Assembly (NCBI GenBank): GCA_023379935.1
Contig: JAMCPD010000007.1
Span: 1-54,986 of the forward strand
DNA length: 54,986 nucleotides
Direction: 5' to 3'
Origin: Actinomycetota bacterium
GTDB taxonomy: Bacteria; Actinomycetota; Acidimicrobiia; Acidimicrobiales; JAMCPD01
Below the pieces are notes generated by a model. The model worked only from the letters and a program-made list of their open reading frames with translations. It made no database searches and was not told the DNA's origin. The position numbers and the translations under genes are program-made. Each line of letters opens with the position of its first letter. The first letter of the stretch is position 1. Shown here piece by piece: positions 43,433 to 52,799 of the stretch.

Positions 43433-44752
43433 ATGACAGATACGTCGCCGGAAAGTATAGCCGGTATAGAATTACCTAAGTCTTATAGAGCGGCTTTCGT
43501 AAAGAAAGATGAAATAGGTATGTTTGACGGCATACCCAGTCGAGAAAAAGATCCGCGCAAGTCTTTACATGTAGGTGAAGTTCCTCTGCCCGAACTTGCC
43601 CCCGATGAAGCTTATATAGCTGTAATGGCAAGCGCAATTAATTTCAATACTGTATGGACATCCATATTTGAGCCGTTACCGACTTTCCCCTTCTTGCAAC
43701 GTATGACGAAGCTGGGTAAGTGGGGTGCTCGCCATGATTTGGACTGGCACGTAGTTGGTTCCGATGCCTCAGGTGTAGTGCTTAAAGTGGGCTCCTTGGT
43801 TCGAAATTTTACCCCGGGGGACAAAGTTACTGTTCATTGTAACTATGTGGACGACCAAGACTTTACTTCCCATGATGATTCAATGTTGTCAAGTAACCAA
43901 AGGATATGGGGATTTGAGTCCAATTTTGGCGGGTTAGCTGACTTGGCTGTTGTAAAAGTTAACCAATTGATGCCAAAGCCAGCCCATCTTAGTTGGGAAG
44001 AGGCGGCTTGTAATTCGCTGTGCTGCTCCACCGCTTATCGTATGTTGGTTGGCCCAAATGGTGCAAGGATGAAACAGGGGGACATCGTACTTGTCTGGGG
44101 TGCTACGGGAGGTTTGGGCGGGTATGCTGTTCAGTTTGTTTTAAATGGTGGCGGCGTACCTGTGGGAGTAGTGAGTTCACGGGAGAAAGCGGAACTTTTA
44201 CGGAACCTGGGTTGTAAGGCTGTAATAGATCGTTCCGAAAAAGGTTATAAATTTTGGAAGGATGACAATACTCAAGATGAATCCGAATGGCGACGGTTTG
44301 GTAAAGACATTCGTGAGTTAGTTGGTGATGACCCCGATATCGTATTTGAACATCCCGGCAGGTCAACCTTCGGTGCGTCCGTCTTTGTGGCTAAAAGAGG
44401 TGGGACAATAGTAACTTGTGCTGCCACATCCGGCTATATGATCGAATATGACAACAGGCATCTGTGGATGAAATTAAAGACTATCAAAGGAAGCCATTTT
44501 GCTAACTATAAAGAAGCCTGGGAAGCCAATAAGTTGATTGGCCTGGGAAAGATACACCCTATTTTATCGGCTGTTTACCCCTTGGAACAGGTGGGTGATG
44601 CAGCTTGGCAAGTGCATCGCAATTTGCATGAAGGTAAAATTGGAATATTGTGCCTTGCTCCCGAGGAAGGTCTCGGCATTGATGATCTGCATCTTCGCCA
44701 ACGAATTGGTGAAGATCGCATCAATCTGTTCAGGAGGAAATCGGGAAAGTGA
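43433..44752 (+). CDS. ccr: Crotonyl-CoA carboxylase/reductase
   Basis: About 439 residues from ATG 43433 (MTDTSPESIAG); the frame is open 30 codons further with a spurious hydrophobic leader. The signature is highly diagnostic: MASAINFNTVWTSIFEPLPTF, HVVGSDASGVVLKVG, VHCNYVDDQD, WGFESNFGGLADLA and the NADPH loop WGATGGLGGYAVQ. It reductively carboxylates crotonyl-CoA to ethylmalonyl-CoA with NADPH and CO2, the key step of the ethylmalonyl-CoA pathway. It is followed by an epimerase and propionyl-CoA carboxylase genes in one direction. Confidence 0.96.
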   Translation: MTDTSPESIAGIELPKSYRAAFVKKDEIGMFDGIPSREKDPRKSLHVGEVPLPELAPDEAYIAVMASAINFNTVWTSIFEPLPTFPFLQRMTKLGKWGARHDLDWHVVGSDASGVVLKVGSLVRNFTPGDKVTVHCNYVDDQDFTSHDDSMLSSNQRIWGFESNFGGLADLAVVKVNQLMPKPAHLSWEEAACNSLCCSTAYRMLVGPNGARMKQGDIVLVWGATGGLGGYAVQFVLNGGGVPVGVVSSREKAELLRNLGCKAVIDRSEKGYKFWKDDNTQDESEWRRFGKDIRELVGDDPDIVFEHPGRSTFGASVFVAKRGGTIVTCAATSGYMIEYDNRHLWMKLKTIKGSHFANYKEAWEANKLIGLGKIHPILSAVYPLEQVGDAAWQVHRNLHEGKIGILCLAPEEGLGIDDLHLRQRIGEDRINLFRRKSGK

Positions 44753-45213
44753 TGGGTCTTATCCTTCCCGGTGTTTTAGGTATTGACCATATTGGTATAG
44801 CGGTTGTAGATTTAGACAGTGCGGTTAAGTGGCATGAAGAGGTTTTGGGCTTGAAAACTGTGCATGTTCAAGAGATAAAGTCAGATTCAGTAAAAGAGGT
44901 TTTAATGCAGGTTGGCGACTGTAATGGTATTCGGAATAATATTCAACTCTTGTCGCCGACCAACCAGGATTCACCCGTGGGGCGTTTTTTGTCCAAGCAT
45001 GGAGAGGGTATACACCATATAGGCTATAGAGTGGCTGACTGTGCACAGGCTTTAAGACATTGTGTAACCATGGGTGTTGATCTTATAGACACCGAACCGC
45101 GCCTCGGCTCGGCAGGTGCCACCGTTGCTTTTATACATCCGAAAGGTGCTTTTGGTACTCTGATAGAGTTGGTCGAAAAAGTTGAAACGCTTTCAACAGC
45201 TAATGGACATTAA
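44752..45213 (+). CDS. mce: Methylmalonyl/ethylmalonyl-CoA epimerase
   Basis: About 153 residues; ATG 44752 overlaps the ccr stop (TGATG), GTG 44749 is an alternative, and AGGAGG lies at 44732-44737. Vicinal-oxygen-chelate fold with metal ligands His in LGIDHIGIAV, His in GIHHIGYRV and Glu in TLIELVEKV. It interconverts the 2R and 2S forms of methylmalonyl-CoA and ethylmalonyl-CoA so that the mutase can use them. Context supports both substrates. Confidence 0.93.
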   Translation: MGLILPGVLGIDHIGIAVVDLDSAVKWHEEVLGLKTVHVQEIKSDSVKEVLMQVGDCNGIRNNIQLLSPTNQDSPVGRFLSKHGEGIHHIGYRVADCAQALRHCVTMGVDLIDTEPRLGSAGATVAFIHPKGAFGTLIELVEKVETLSTANGH

Positions 45214-45225
45214 ACAGGACGTCCA

Positions 45226-46770
45226 ATGCAAGAATCTTTAGCTAAACTGTTTGAACTGAAAGAACAAGCCATGTTTGCGGGATCACCTGATGCCGTAAAA
45301 CGGCAACACGACAAAGGGAAGATGACCGCCAGAGAACGCATCGCCTATTTATTGGATGAAGGTTCGTTCTCAGAACTTGATATGCTTGTACGTCATAGAG
45401 CAGAGGGTATGGGACTTGAGGAGAATCGTCCATACACGGATGGTGTTATAACGGGATTTGGAACTATCCAGGGCAGAAAGGTGTGTATTTTTTCTCAAGA
45501 TTTTACCGTTTTCGGTGGTGCCTTGGGGGAAGCATTTGCGGAGAAGATTCACAAGATCATGGATTTGGCAATTTCACTTGGAGTCCCCATGATTGGTTTA
45601 AATGATGGCGCGGGTGCCAGGATTCAAGAAGGCGTTGTAGCGTTAAACTCCTATGGAGGTATTTTTTATAGAAATGTTGCCGCTTCTGGAGTTATACCTC
45701 AAATCAGTGTAGTAATGGGACCTTGTGCTGGCGGTGCAGTATATAGTCCCGCAATGACCGACTTTATCTTTATGGTTAATTCTACGAGCCATATGTTTAT
45801 CACAGGACCGGATGTGGTTAAAACTGTTACAGGCGAAGATGTAACTTTGGAACAGTTGGGAGGTGCCACTACTCATGCAACCCGGTCCGGTGTTGCAACG
45901 TTTATTACCAATGATGAAACTGAATGTCTTGATGATGTACGCAATTTACTGAGTTTTTTGCCTTCAAATAATCTGCAACTGCCACCCCATGTTGTGCCAT
46001 CAGATGATCCTTCGCGCGATACGTCTGAACTGTTGGATATCATACCAACAAGTCCAAACCAGCCTTATGACATGATACAAATTATCGAAACTGTAGTAGA
46101 TGATGGGGAGTACCTGGAGTATTTTGCCAACTGGGCCCGTAATATTACCTGTGGCTTTGCTCGTCTTGATGGCCATACCGTCGGGGTTGTCGGTAATCAA
46201 CCGCAAGTTTTAGCCGGAGTGCTTGATATATCCTCATCAGAAAAGGCAGCCAGGTTTGTGCGCACCTGCGATGCCTTCAATATTCCTTTGATTACTTTTG
46301 TTGATGTACCGGGATTTATGCCTGGAACTGATCAAGAATACGGTGGTATCATACGTCATGGAGCTAAGCTTCTTTATGCTTATTGTGAAGCAACCGTGCC
46401 TCGCATACAAGTGATTACCAGAAAAGCTTATGGAGGTGCCTATGTGGTTATGAACTCCAAGTCTATAGGAGCAGACCTGGCTTATGCATGGCCTTCTGCT
46501 GAATTGGCGGTTATGGGTTCTCAAGGGGCGGTTGAAATTGTATATCGCAGAGAGTTGGCGGATGCTTCTGATCCCGATTCACTTCGCGCTAAGCTGGTTC
46601 AGGACTATTCACAACGTTATGCCAACCCTTATATAGCGGCTGAGCGCGGTTATGTAGATGATGTGATAAATCCTTCAGATACTCGAAAAGTTCTGGCACA
46701 AGGGTTGAATATGTTGCTTTCAAAGAAGGAAGAACTGCCAAAGCGTAAACACGGAAATGTTCCGTTATGA
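45226..46770 (+). CDS. pccB: Propionyl-CoA carboxylase beta subunit (carboxyltransferase)
   Basis: 514 residues with the acyl-CoA carboxyltransferase fold: [57 protein letters not shown], and the second half with [13 protein letters not shown] and [13 protein letters not shown]. It transfers CO2 from biotin to propionyl-CoA, making methylmalonyl-CoA. The biotin-carrying alpha subunit is not in the window. Operonic with ccr and epimerase, and overlapping a small downstream gene by 4 bases. Confidence 0.95.
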   Translation: MQESLAKLFELKEQAMFAGSPDAVKRQHDKGKMTARERIAYLLDEGSFSELDMLVRHRAEGMGLEENRPYTDGVITGFGTIQGRKVCIFSQDFTVFGGALGEAFAEKIHKIMDLAISLGVPMIGLNDGAGARIQEGVVALNSYGGIFYRNVAASGVIPQISVVMGPCAGGAVYSPAMTDFIFMVNSTSHMFITGPDVVKTVTGEDVTLEQLGGATTHATRSGVATFITNDETECLDDVRNLLSFLPSNNLQLPPHVVPSDDPSRDTSELLDIIPTSPNQPYDMIQIIETVVDDGEYLEYFANWARNITCGFARLDGHTVGVVGNQPQVLAGVLDISSSEKAARFVRTCDAFNIPLITFVDVPGFMPGTDQEYGGIIRHGAKLLYAYCEATVPRIQVITRKAYGGAYVVMNSKSIGADLAYAWPSAELAVMGSQGAVEIVYRRELADASDPDSLRAKLVQDYSQRYANPYIAAERGYVDDVINPSDTRKVLAQGLNMLLSKKEELPKRKHGNVPL

Positions 46771-47012
46771 GCTATCACATAAATGAGATTGGCGGTGTTG
46801 CCAACGATCTTGATTCCGATGTTGATGAAGAGCAGATTGTTGCGGGTATTGTTGCAGCGTTATACTCCACTGTAGAAAGACAACACTTGGATGATTCAGA
46901 AATGTCAAAATCGAATAATGCCGGTTACCGGAGTTATCAGAACCAAGTGTGGCGTTTTTCAGGACGATGGTGGACTAATTTACGGTTTTTTTTCACGTTG
47001 TTTTTTAATTAA
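46767..47012 (+). CDS. Small acyl-CoA carboxylase accessory (epsilon-type) protein
   Basis: 81 residues, ATGA overlap with pccB. The N-terminal half is acidic ([26 protein letters not shown]) and the C-terminal half ends with [14 protein letters not shown]. An [12 protein letters not shown] helix followed by a W-R-GRWW motif is typical of the short proteins encoded after actinobacterial carboxylase beta genes (AccE-like). It likely stabilises the carboxylase complex. Its last 33 bases overlap, tail to tail, the end of the ethylmalonyl-CoA mutase gene on the other strand. Confidence 0.65.
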   Translation: MSYHINEIGGVANDLDSDVDEEQIVAGIVAALYSTVERQHLDDSEMSKSNNAGYRSYQNQVWRFSGRWWTNLRFFFTLFFN

Positions 47013-48992
47013 GTCTGCAAGATCGCAGATGATGTCTCCTATGGAAAAGTCCTTTGGTGTATAAATAGCCGCTACGCCTAAATCTTTTAACTGTTTTTGA
47101 TCATCTGAAGGTATTATACCGCCAACTACCACCGGAATATTTATGCCCCCAGAGTGTAGACCCTTGATAATTTGCGGAACCAACTCCAGATGACTTCCTG
47201 AGAGTATGGAAAGCCCGATGATATCCGGGTCCTCTTCAATGGCTGTTTGAACTATCTGTTCAGGGGTTAGACGTATTCCTTGGTATATGACTTCAAACCC
47301 GCTATCTCTAGCCGCAATAGCTATTTGTTCGGCACCGTTGGAATGTCCATCCAGGCCGGGTTTTCCAAGCAGGAGCCTGGGGGGATTACCACTGGCGGCT
47401 AAAGATTTTACTTTGGACTTCGCATCCTCCCTTTTGGTTGACAAACTACTTTTTGTTGAATTGGCTTGGAGAGAGTTGTCTTTACCCAAGCCGATTCTGA
47501 GTGTTGATGATATACCGGTTGGAGCAGTGTACTCCCCAAATATGTCACGCAAGGTTTGCGCCCATTCGCCTGTGGTCCCTTTTGCATGGGCCAAGGCAAT
47601 AGTAGCCGGCATTATGTTTTCCGCTTTTTTTGCGGCTTTGCTTAAGTTTGCTAAAGCTTCATAAACGGCTTTTTGATCTCGATTCTTTCGCCATAATTTC
47701 ATCTCTTTCGCTAGTGCAACCTCAACTTCCGCCTTTGGCCGCAGTACTATTTGACTTGGATCCAGTCCTTCTTCAAGGGGTGAAGGAACGGTTTGTCGGA
47801 AACAGTTGACCCCGACTACTTTCAGTTCGCCTGATTCTATACGCAGTGTACGTTCTTTTTGGCTTTGCACCAACCGCCTTTTAAGCTCGTCTATAGCTAT
47901 AAAAGCACCTCCTTGGTCTAAGATATCTTGCAGTTCTTCCCAAGCTGCTTGAGTAAGTTGTGAAGTTTTTTCACTAATGGCGCGACTTCCGTCAAAGATA
48001 TCTTGATATTCAAGAAGATCTGTCTCATATGCCAGTATCTGTTGAATGCGTAGTGACCACTGTTGGTCCCAAGGACGGGGTAGTCCTAATGCTTCATTCC
48101 AACACGGAAGTTGCATAGCTCGTGCTCTTGCGGACTTTGAAAGCGTTACGCCTAAAGTTTGTAAAACAATGCGCGCAATATTGTTTTCCGGTTGCTCTTC
48201 GGTTAACCCGAGTGAGTTCACTTGGACACCATAACGAAAACGACGAAACTTCGGGTCGTCAACTTTGTACCGCTCCCGACATATCCGATCCCACAGATCA
48301 ACAAAAGCTCTCATTTTGCAGGTTTCTTCTATAAAGCGTATTCCGGAATTGACAAAAAACGATATTCTTCCGACAACTAAAGGCAGTTCTTCTTTTGATA
48401 TTTGAGGGGAACTGCCTATGGCATCAAGTACCCCTATTGCCGTTGCAAGCGAATAAGCAACTTCTTGAACAGGTGTGGCTCCCGCTTCTTGCAGGTGGTA
48501 ACTGCATATATTTATAGGATTCCACCTTGGCGTATTCTTTACACAAAAAGCAATCATGTCTACTATCAAGCGCAAAGATGGCAGTGGCGGGAATATGTAT
48601 GTTCCTCTGGAAAGATACTCTTTGACTATATCGTTTTGAGTGGTGCCTTGAAGTTGATCAGCGGACAGCCGGTTATTTTGACCGTATGCTATATAAAGCC
48701 CCAGCAGCCAGGGTGCAGTTGCATTGATGGTCATTGATGTGTTCATTGTTTCAAGTGGGATACCATCAAGAAGTTGTGCCATGTGCCCGATATGGGCAAT
48801 AGGAACTCCCACCCTACCGACCTCTCCCAAGGCTTCTTTGGAGTCGGGATCATACCCCAGCTGAGTCGGAAGGTCGAATGCTATTGAAAGTCCTGTTTGT
48901 CCTTTGGCAAGGTTACTTTTATATAAAAGGTTTGAGGCAGTTGCACTCGAATGTCCCGAATAGGTACGCATTACCCATGGCTCATCTTTCAT
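46980..48992 (-). CDS. ecm: Ethylmalonyl-CoA mutase (B12-dependent, MeaA-like)
   Basis: 670 residues. Substrate-binding TIM barrel with YSGHSSATASNLLYKSNLAKGQTGLS, FDLPTQLGYDPD, NTSMTINATAPWLLGLY and VNSLGLTEEQPENN; the sequence follows the MeaA/Ecm branch rather than MutB. Cobalamin domain at the C-terminus with LGKPGLDGHSNG (D548, H550, G553). It converts ethylmalonyl-CoA to methylsuccinyl-CoA, the step after Ccr. The start overlaps the stop of the 3-hydroxyacyl-CoA dehydrogenase gene. A charged linker separates the two domains. Methylmalonyl-CoA mutase is less likely because this protein is a single chain of Ecm length and pairs with ccr. Confidence 0.9.
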   Translation of the reverse strand: MKDEPWVMRTYSGHSSATASNLLYKSNLAKGQTGLSIAFDLPTQLGYDPDSKEALGEVGRVGVPIAHIGHMAQLLDGIPLETMNTSMTINATAPWLLGLYIAYGQNNRLSADQLQGTTQNDIVKEYLSRGTYIFPPLPSLRLIVDMIAFCVKNTPRWNPINICSYHLQEAGATPVQEVAYSLATAIGVLDAIGSSPQISKEELPLVVGRISFFVNSGIRFIEETCKMRAFVDLWDRICRERYKVDDPKFRRFRYGVQVNSLGLTEEQPENNIARIVLQTLGVTLSKSARARAMQLPCWNEALGLPRPWDQQWSLRIQQILAYETDLLEYQDIFDGSRAISEKTSQLTQAAWEELQDILDQGGAFIAIDELKRRLVQSQKERTLRIESGELKVVGVNCFRQTVPSPLEEGLDPSQIVLRPKAEVEVALAKEMKLWRKNRDQKAVYEALANLSKAAKKAENIMPATIALAHAKGTTGEWAQTLRDIFGEYTAPTGISSTLRIGLGKDNSLQANSTKSSLSTKREDAKSKVKSLAASGNPPRLLLGKPGLDGHSNGAEQIAIAARDSGFEVIYQGIRLTPEQIVQTAIEEDPDIIGLSILSGSHLELVPQIIKGLHSGGINIPVVVGGIIPSDDQKQLKDLGVAAIYTPKDFSIGDIICDLADLIKKQREKKP

Positions 48993-49984
48993 AGTGGGTA
49001 GGTATAAAAGCCTTCTCCTGTTTTTTTCCCAAGTTTGCCCGCGGTCACCATGCGTCTGAGTAGAGGTGCTGGTGCGTAGTTAGGGTCTGCTGTTTCATCG
49101 TATATGGCTTGAAGTATGGATAAGCTTGTGTCCAAACCTATAAAATCCAACAGTGCAAATGGACCCATAGGAAAGTTACATCCGTCTTTCATGGCGGCAT
49201 CAATACTTTCCTTTGAAGCTACGTGATTTTCCAACAGCTTGATTGCGTTATTCAAATAGGGGAATAACAAGGCATTCACAATGAAACCCGCACGGTCCTT
49301 TACCTCAACGGGTTCCTTGCCGCATTTCAAAGCAAAATACCTGACTGCTTCCATCGTCTTGTCACTGGTTTGTAACGCCCTTACAAGCTCTATCAATGGC
49401 ATTGAAGGTGCCGGATTGAAGAAATGAATACCGCAAACTCTTTCCGGTTTGAAAACCTGTGATGCCAGATCTGTTATTGAAAGAGTGGAGGTATTGCTTG
49501 CCAGTATTGCAGATGTTTTACAGTATGTATTCAGCTCTTTGAACAGTTCCCTTTTGGTTTCCATGTCTTCAAGCACTGATTCAATTACTAGATCACAGTT
49601 GGCCAACTGTTCAAGGTCGGAGGTCGCCTTTAAACGGTTTAGTGCCTCATCGCGTTTTTGCTCTGTGATCAACTGTTTTGCCACCTTTCTCGCCAAGGAT
49701 TTTTCCACTTTATCCAAAGCGGCTTGTGAAGTTGCATAAGTTCGTGAACGTAGTACAACATTGAAACCGGCGATCAAAGCAGCCTCTGTTATACCTGTGC
49801 CCATAAGGCCCGCACCGATTACCCCCACTCGCTTTATTGGCAAGTTGGCCTGTTTTGATGGGGGTGATGGTACGGTTTTTAAAGCGGTTGTTGTGCTTTT
49901 CGCAACGGCACTTACTTTATTCTTTACGGTTGGTGTAACTTTAGGTGTAACTTTTTTGGCTATTGTCTCTTTTTTAGTTGGCAT
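48989..49984 (-). CDS. 3-hydroxybutyryl-CoA dehydrogenase with a basic N-terminal extension
   Basis: 331 residues. NAD-binding motif VGVIGAGLMG with GAGLMG at 57-62, catalytic His in GIHFFNPAPSMPLIELV, and the C-terminal helical domain (AGFIVNALLFPYLNNA). It reduces acetoacetyl-CoA to 3-hydroxybutyryl-CoA in the ethylmalonyl-CoA pathway. The first ~50 residues are an unusual low-complexity Lys/Thr/Val/Ala extension (KVTPKVTPTVK). Part of it comes from a 12-bp tandem duplication at 49932-49955. The rest is standard family length. Four-base overlap with ecm implies one operon. Confidence 0.92.
   Translation of the reverse strand: MPTKKETIAKKVTPKVTPTVKNKVSAVAKSTTTALKTVPSPPSKQANLPIKRVGVIGAGLMGTGITEAALIAGFNVVLRSRTYATSQAALDKVEKSLARKVAKQLITEQKRDEALNRLKATSDLEQLANCDLVIESVLEDMETKRELFKELNTYCKTSAILASNTSTLSITDLASQVFKPERVCGIHFFNPAPSMPLIELVRALQTSDKTMEAVRYFALKCGKEPVEVKDRAGFIVNALLFPYLNNAIKLLENHVASKESIDAAMKDGCNFPMGPFALLDFIGLDTSLSILQAIYDETADPNYAPAPLLRRMVTAGKLGKKTGEGFYTYPL
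49932..49955. repeat. 12-bp tandem duplication (GGTGTAACTTTA/T)
   Basis: Two copies with one mismatch, in frame, giving KVTPKVTP in the N-terminal extension of the dehydrogenase. Confidence 0.8.
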
Positions 49985-50014
49985 AGGACATTATTTTAGT
50001 ACTATTAATGATAT

Positions 50015-50677
50015 ATGACAATTGGATATGTAGCTTTGGTCGGTGGATCAGAATGGCAAGCTGGTAATAGTTTTGATTCGTATTTACTTGATATCGGGGG
50101 ATCTAAGATAACCATTTTGCCAACCGCCGCCGCTTATGAAGACCCCGGGAGGGCAGTTTTGAATGCGAAGAACTACTTTTCAGGATTAGGCGCTAAAGCT
50201 GAAGGGCTGATGGTTTTGAACCGCCGAGATGCACAAAATAGTGAATATGCGGATATAGTGCGAAAATCTACCTTTCTTTATTTAAGTGGAGGATCTGCAC
50301 TTCATCTACGTTCTGTTTTAAAAGATTCCCTGTTATGGGAAGCGTTGGTTGATGCGTGGCATGCGGGAGCGCTGCTTGCGGCCTCCTCGGCAGGTGCTAT
50401 GGTGTTAACTGATCCAATGATTGATCCGAGAGGCGGAGCTTATACTGTCGGTCTTGGGTTGATTGCCAATATGGCCGTCATTCCTCACTGGCAAGATGAG
50501 CAAAATACGTGGGCAGAGCGTAGCATCATGCTTGCACCGCGGGGTTTACCGTTGGCATGCATTCCCCAACATTCACTCTTATTGCGTGATGACACCGAAG
50601 GCTGGAGCAGCCAAGGTGAACGGCAAGTTGAAGTTTTTGTTGATAATCAACCTGCCGGACTTGAAGTGTTGCCGTAA
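50015..50677 (+). CDS. Peptidase S51-like / type 1 glutamine amidotransferase-like protein
   Basis: 220 residues. It starts IGYVALVGGSEWQAGN, then ILPTAAAYEDPGRA, STFLYLSGGSALHLR, and the nucleophile elbow AASSAGAMVLTDPM near residue 125, with VIPHWQDEQ and IPQHSLLLRDD carrying possible histidines. This is the cyanophycinase/PepE-like fold. It is a simpler paralogue of the fused protein at 623-1915. Divergent from the dehydrogenase gene with 30 bases between them. Substrate unknown, perhaps a small peptide. Confidence 0.75.
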   Translation: MTIGYVALVGGSEWQAGNSFDSYLLDIGGSKITILPTAAAYEDPGRAVLNAKNYFSGLGAKAEGLMVLNRRDAQNSEYADIVRKSTFLYLSGGSALHLRSVLKDSLLWEALVDAWHAGALLAASSAGAMVLTDPMIDPRGGAYTVGLGLIANMAVIPHWQDEQNTWAERSIMLAPRGLPLACIPQHSLLLRDDTEGWSSQGERQVEVFVDNQPAGLEVLP

Positions 50678-50688
50678 AACATCGATAG

Positions 50689-51507
50689 TTATGGCGATGA
50701 TGTGATGGTGACGCTAAGCATCTTGTGTATAACCGTTGGTGTTCCTGATGCACTGCCGTCCTTGGCAATTTGATTGACGACATTCATACCTGATGTCACC
50801 TGGCCAAAAAGCGTATAGTTGGGGGGCAGGCTTGTTCCCTGGGGACCAACGATGATAAAAAACTGGCTTCCGTCTGTGTTGGTTTTTCCGGAGTTGGCCA
50901 TTGCCACCGAGCCAAGTTTGTAAGAACCGGCAGCCGGTGTAGAACCGGTGTAGTAATAGCCGGGGCCGCCATAACCGGTTCCGGTGGGGTCACCTCCTTG
51001 AACTACAAATCCGGGTATTACCCTATGAAAAATGATGCCGTTGAAAAAGTGCCATCTTGCAAGGAAGACAAAGTTGTTTACGGTTTTGGGTGCCTGTTTT
51101 GGGTTCATAGTTACTACAAAAGTCCCGATATCTGTTTTCACGGTTGCTGTATATATTTTATCCAGGCTTATGCACATGCCCGGTGCATGAGTGAAGTTGG
51201 TGTGGCGTGTAACCGGCCCACTTTTTGGGGGACATGTAGGTTGTATGGCGGCTTGAGGTGTCGTTTTTGCGGGTGGGGTTGGAGTTGTTGTTGGGGTGGT
51301 CGAAGTTGTTGTCGTAGTAGCGTGTGCAGGCTTTGCAGTTTTTGAACTTGATTGTTGAAAGTAATAAATCAATCCAAATATCGCTATAGCGATGACAACC
51401 AATACAGCTGCGGCACGAATCCTTTGCTTACGGCGTTTTAGAGCCGCTTGTTGTGCTTTATAGGCATGCTTGGCTGCTTTTTGACGAGCTCTTTTTTGAT
51501 TAGGCAT
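50689..51507 (-). CDS. Membrane-anchored cyclophilin-type peptidyl-prolyl isomerase
   Basis: About 272 residues from ATG 51507 (MPNQKRARQK); an upstream ATG at 51552 overlaps the aspartate kinase start and is unlikely. It has a very basic cytoplasmic N-terminus (KRARQKAAKHAYKAQQAALKRRKQRIR), one helix (AAAVLVVIAIAIFGLIYYF), and a Thr/Pro-rich stalk. A cyclophilin domain then follows with NNFVFLARWHFFNGIIFHRVIPGFVVQGGDP-type motif and ANSGKTNTDGSQFFI. It accelerates proline isomerisation of exported proteins. The layout is common in actinobacteria. Confidence 0.9.
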   Translation of the reverse strand: MPNQKRARQKAAKHAYKAQQAALKRRKQRIRAAAVLVVIAIAIFGLIYYFQQSSSKTAKPAHATTTTTSTTPTTTPTPPAKTTPQAAIQPTCPPKSGPVTRHTNFTHAPGMCISLDKIYTATVKTDIGTFVVTMNPKQAPKTVNNFVFLARWHFFNGIIFHRVIPGFVVQGGDPTGTGYGGPGYYYTGSTPAAGSYKLGSVAMANSGKTNTDGSQFFIIVGPQGTSLPPNYTLFGQVTSGMNVVNQIAKDGSASGTPTVIHKMLSVTITSSP

Positions 51508-51544
51508 ATTAGTTAAAATAGTACGTTTTGGGGATAAATGTTGT

Positions 51545-52792
51545 ATGGTCAAAGATATGACCTTAAAAGATGCAGCTTTGATAGTACAAAAATTCGGTGG
51601 GACTTCGTTGGCTGATGCAACGCGTATTAAAGCTGTAGCTGGTCATATAGCCAGGACCAAACGGAGGGGATACCAAATTGTAGTGGTGGTCAGTGCCATG
51701 GGTGCAACTACAAATGACCTGCTTCGGCTGGCAGTTGATGTGAGTAGTTTCCAACCTGCGCGGGAGTTGGACATGTTACTCAGTGCCGGTGAGCGTATAT
51801 CTATGGCTCTTTTGTGTATGGCTTTGGCGGACCTGAACATACCTGCAGTTTCTTTTACAGGGAGTCAAGCGGGGATTTTGACTGACAACATACATACCAA
51901 AGCAAAAGTGTTAGAGGTCAAAACTCAGCGGATATCTCAAGCTTTAGTTGAGGATAAGGTTCCGGTAGTAGCGGGTTTTCAAGGGGTATCAGAGGAAAAG
52001 GAGATCACCACCTTGGGACGCGGTGGTTCAGATACTACAGCGGTGGCATTAGCGGCAGCCCTCGGTGCTGAAGTTTGCGAGATTTATACGGATGTGCCGG
52101 GAGTTTTTAGCGCTGACCCTGCAATTGTGCCCCAGGCACGAAAACTGGGGCGAATTTCGTATGAAGAGATGATGGAAATATCGGTAAGCGGGGGCAAGGT
52201 TCTTGCTTTACGCTCGGTTGAGTTTGCCCGTAACCATGGTATTATTTTACATGTTCGTTCCAGTTTCACTTGGGAAACCGGGACATGGATAGTACAGGAG
52301 GATTCTTCAATGGAACAAGCTGTAGTCTCAGCTATTACAAGTGACGACTCAGAGGCCAAACTGACTATTAGAGAGGTACCGGATCGTCCGGGAGTGGCTG
52401 CCTTATTGTTCAGGTCTTTGGCTGATAAGGCGGTAAATGTGGATATGATTGTGCAAAATATTTCGAAAGCCGGTACAACCGATATATCTTTTACACTACC
52501 AAAAGATGATTTACCTGCTGCTATGGAGGCGGTGAACGGTTTGAAATCACAGTTGGAGGTTTGTGAAGTTATAGCCGATACCAGTTTGGCAAAGGTTTCG
52601 GTTGTCGGTGCCGGCATGAAGACACATACGGGTGTAAGCGCCAAGATGTTTGAAACACTTGCCAATAACAACATTAATATAGAGATGATCTCTACGTCTC
52701 CTATTAGAATTTCCGCTTTGGTAAAAGAGGAAATGTTGGAACAGGCTGTGCGGTTACTGCACAGCGCATTTGAGTTGGAGCGACAGGAGTAA
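51545..52792 (+). CDS. ask: Aspartate kinase
   Basis: 415 residues (or 411 from ATG 51557). The kinase domain has IVQKFGGTSLAD, GRGGSDTTAVALAAALGAEVCEIYTDVPGVF and the SVSGGKVLALRSVEFA region. Two C-terminal ACT domains (VPDRPGVAALLF, ISKAGTTDISFTL, VVGAGMKTHTGVSAKMFE) give feedback control by lysine and threonine. It makes aspartyl phosphate for lysine, threonine, methionine and diaminopimelate. Directly followed by asd. Confidence 0.96.
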   Translation: MVKDMTLKDAALIVQKFGGTSLADATRIKAVAGHIARTKRRGYQIVVVVSAMGATTNDLLRLAVDVSSFQPARELDMLLSAGERISMALLCMALADLNIPAVSFTGSQAGILTDNIHTKAKVLEVKTQRISQALVEDKVPVVAGFQGVSEEKEITTLGRGGSDTTAVALAAALGAEVCEIYTDVPGVFSADPAIVPQARKLGRISYEEMMEISVSGGKVLALRSVEFARNHGIILHVRSSFTWETGTWIVQEDSSMEQAVVSAITSDDSEAKLTIREVPDRPGVAALLFRSLADKAVNVDMIVQNISKAGTTDISFTLPKDDLPAAMEAVNGLKSQLEVCEVIADTSLAKVSVVGAGMKTHTGVSAKMFETLANNNINIEMISTSPIRISALVKEEMLEQAVRLLHSAFELERQE

Positions 52793-52799
52793 TAACCAA

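Noticed and set aside
46980-48992. Methylmalonyl-CoA mutase as the product
   Set aside because: The single-chain length and sequence pattern follow the MeaA/ethylmalonyl-CoA mutase branch, and ccr is in the same cluster.
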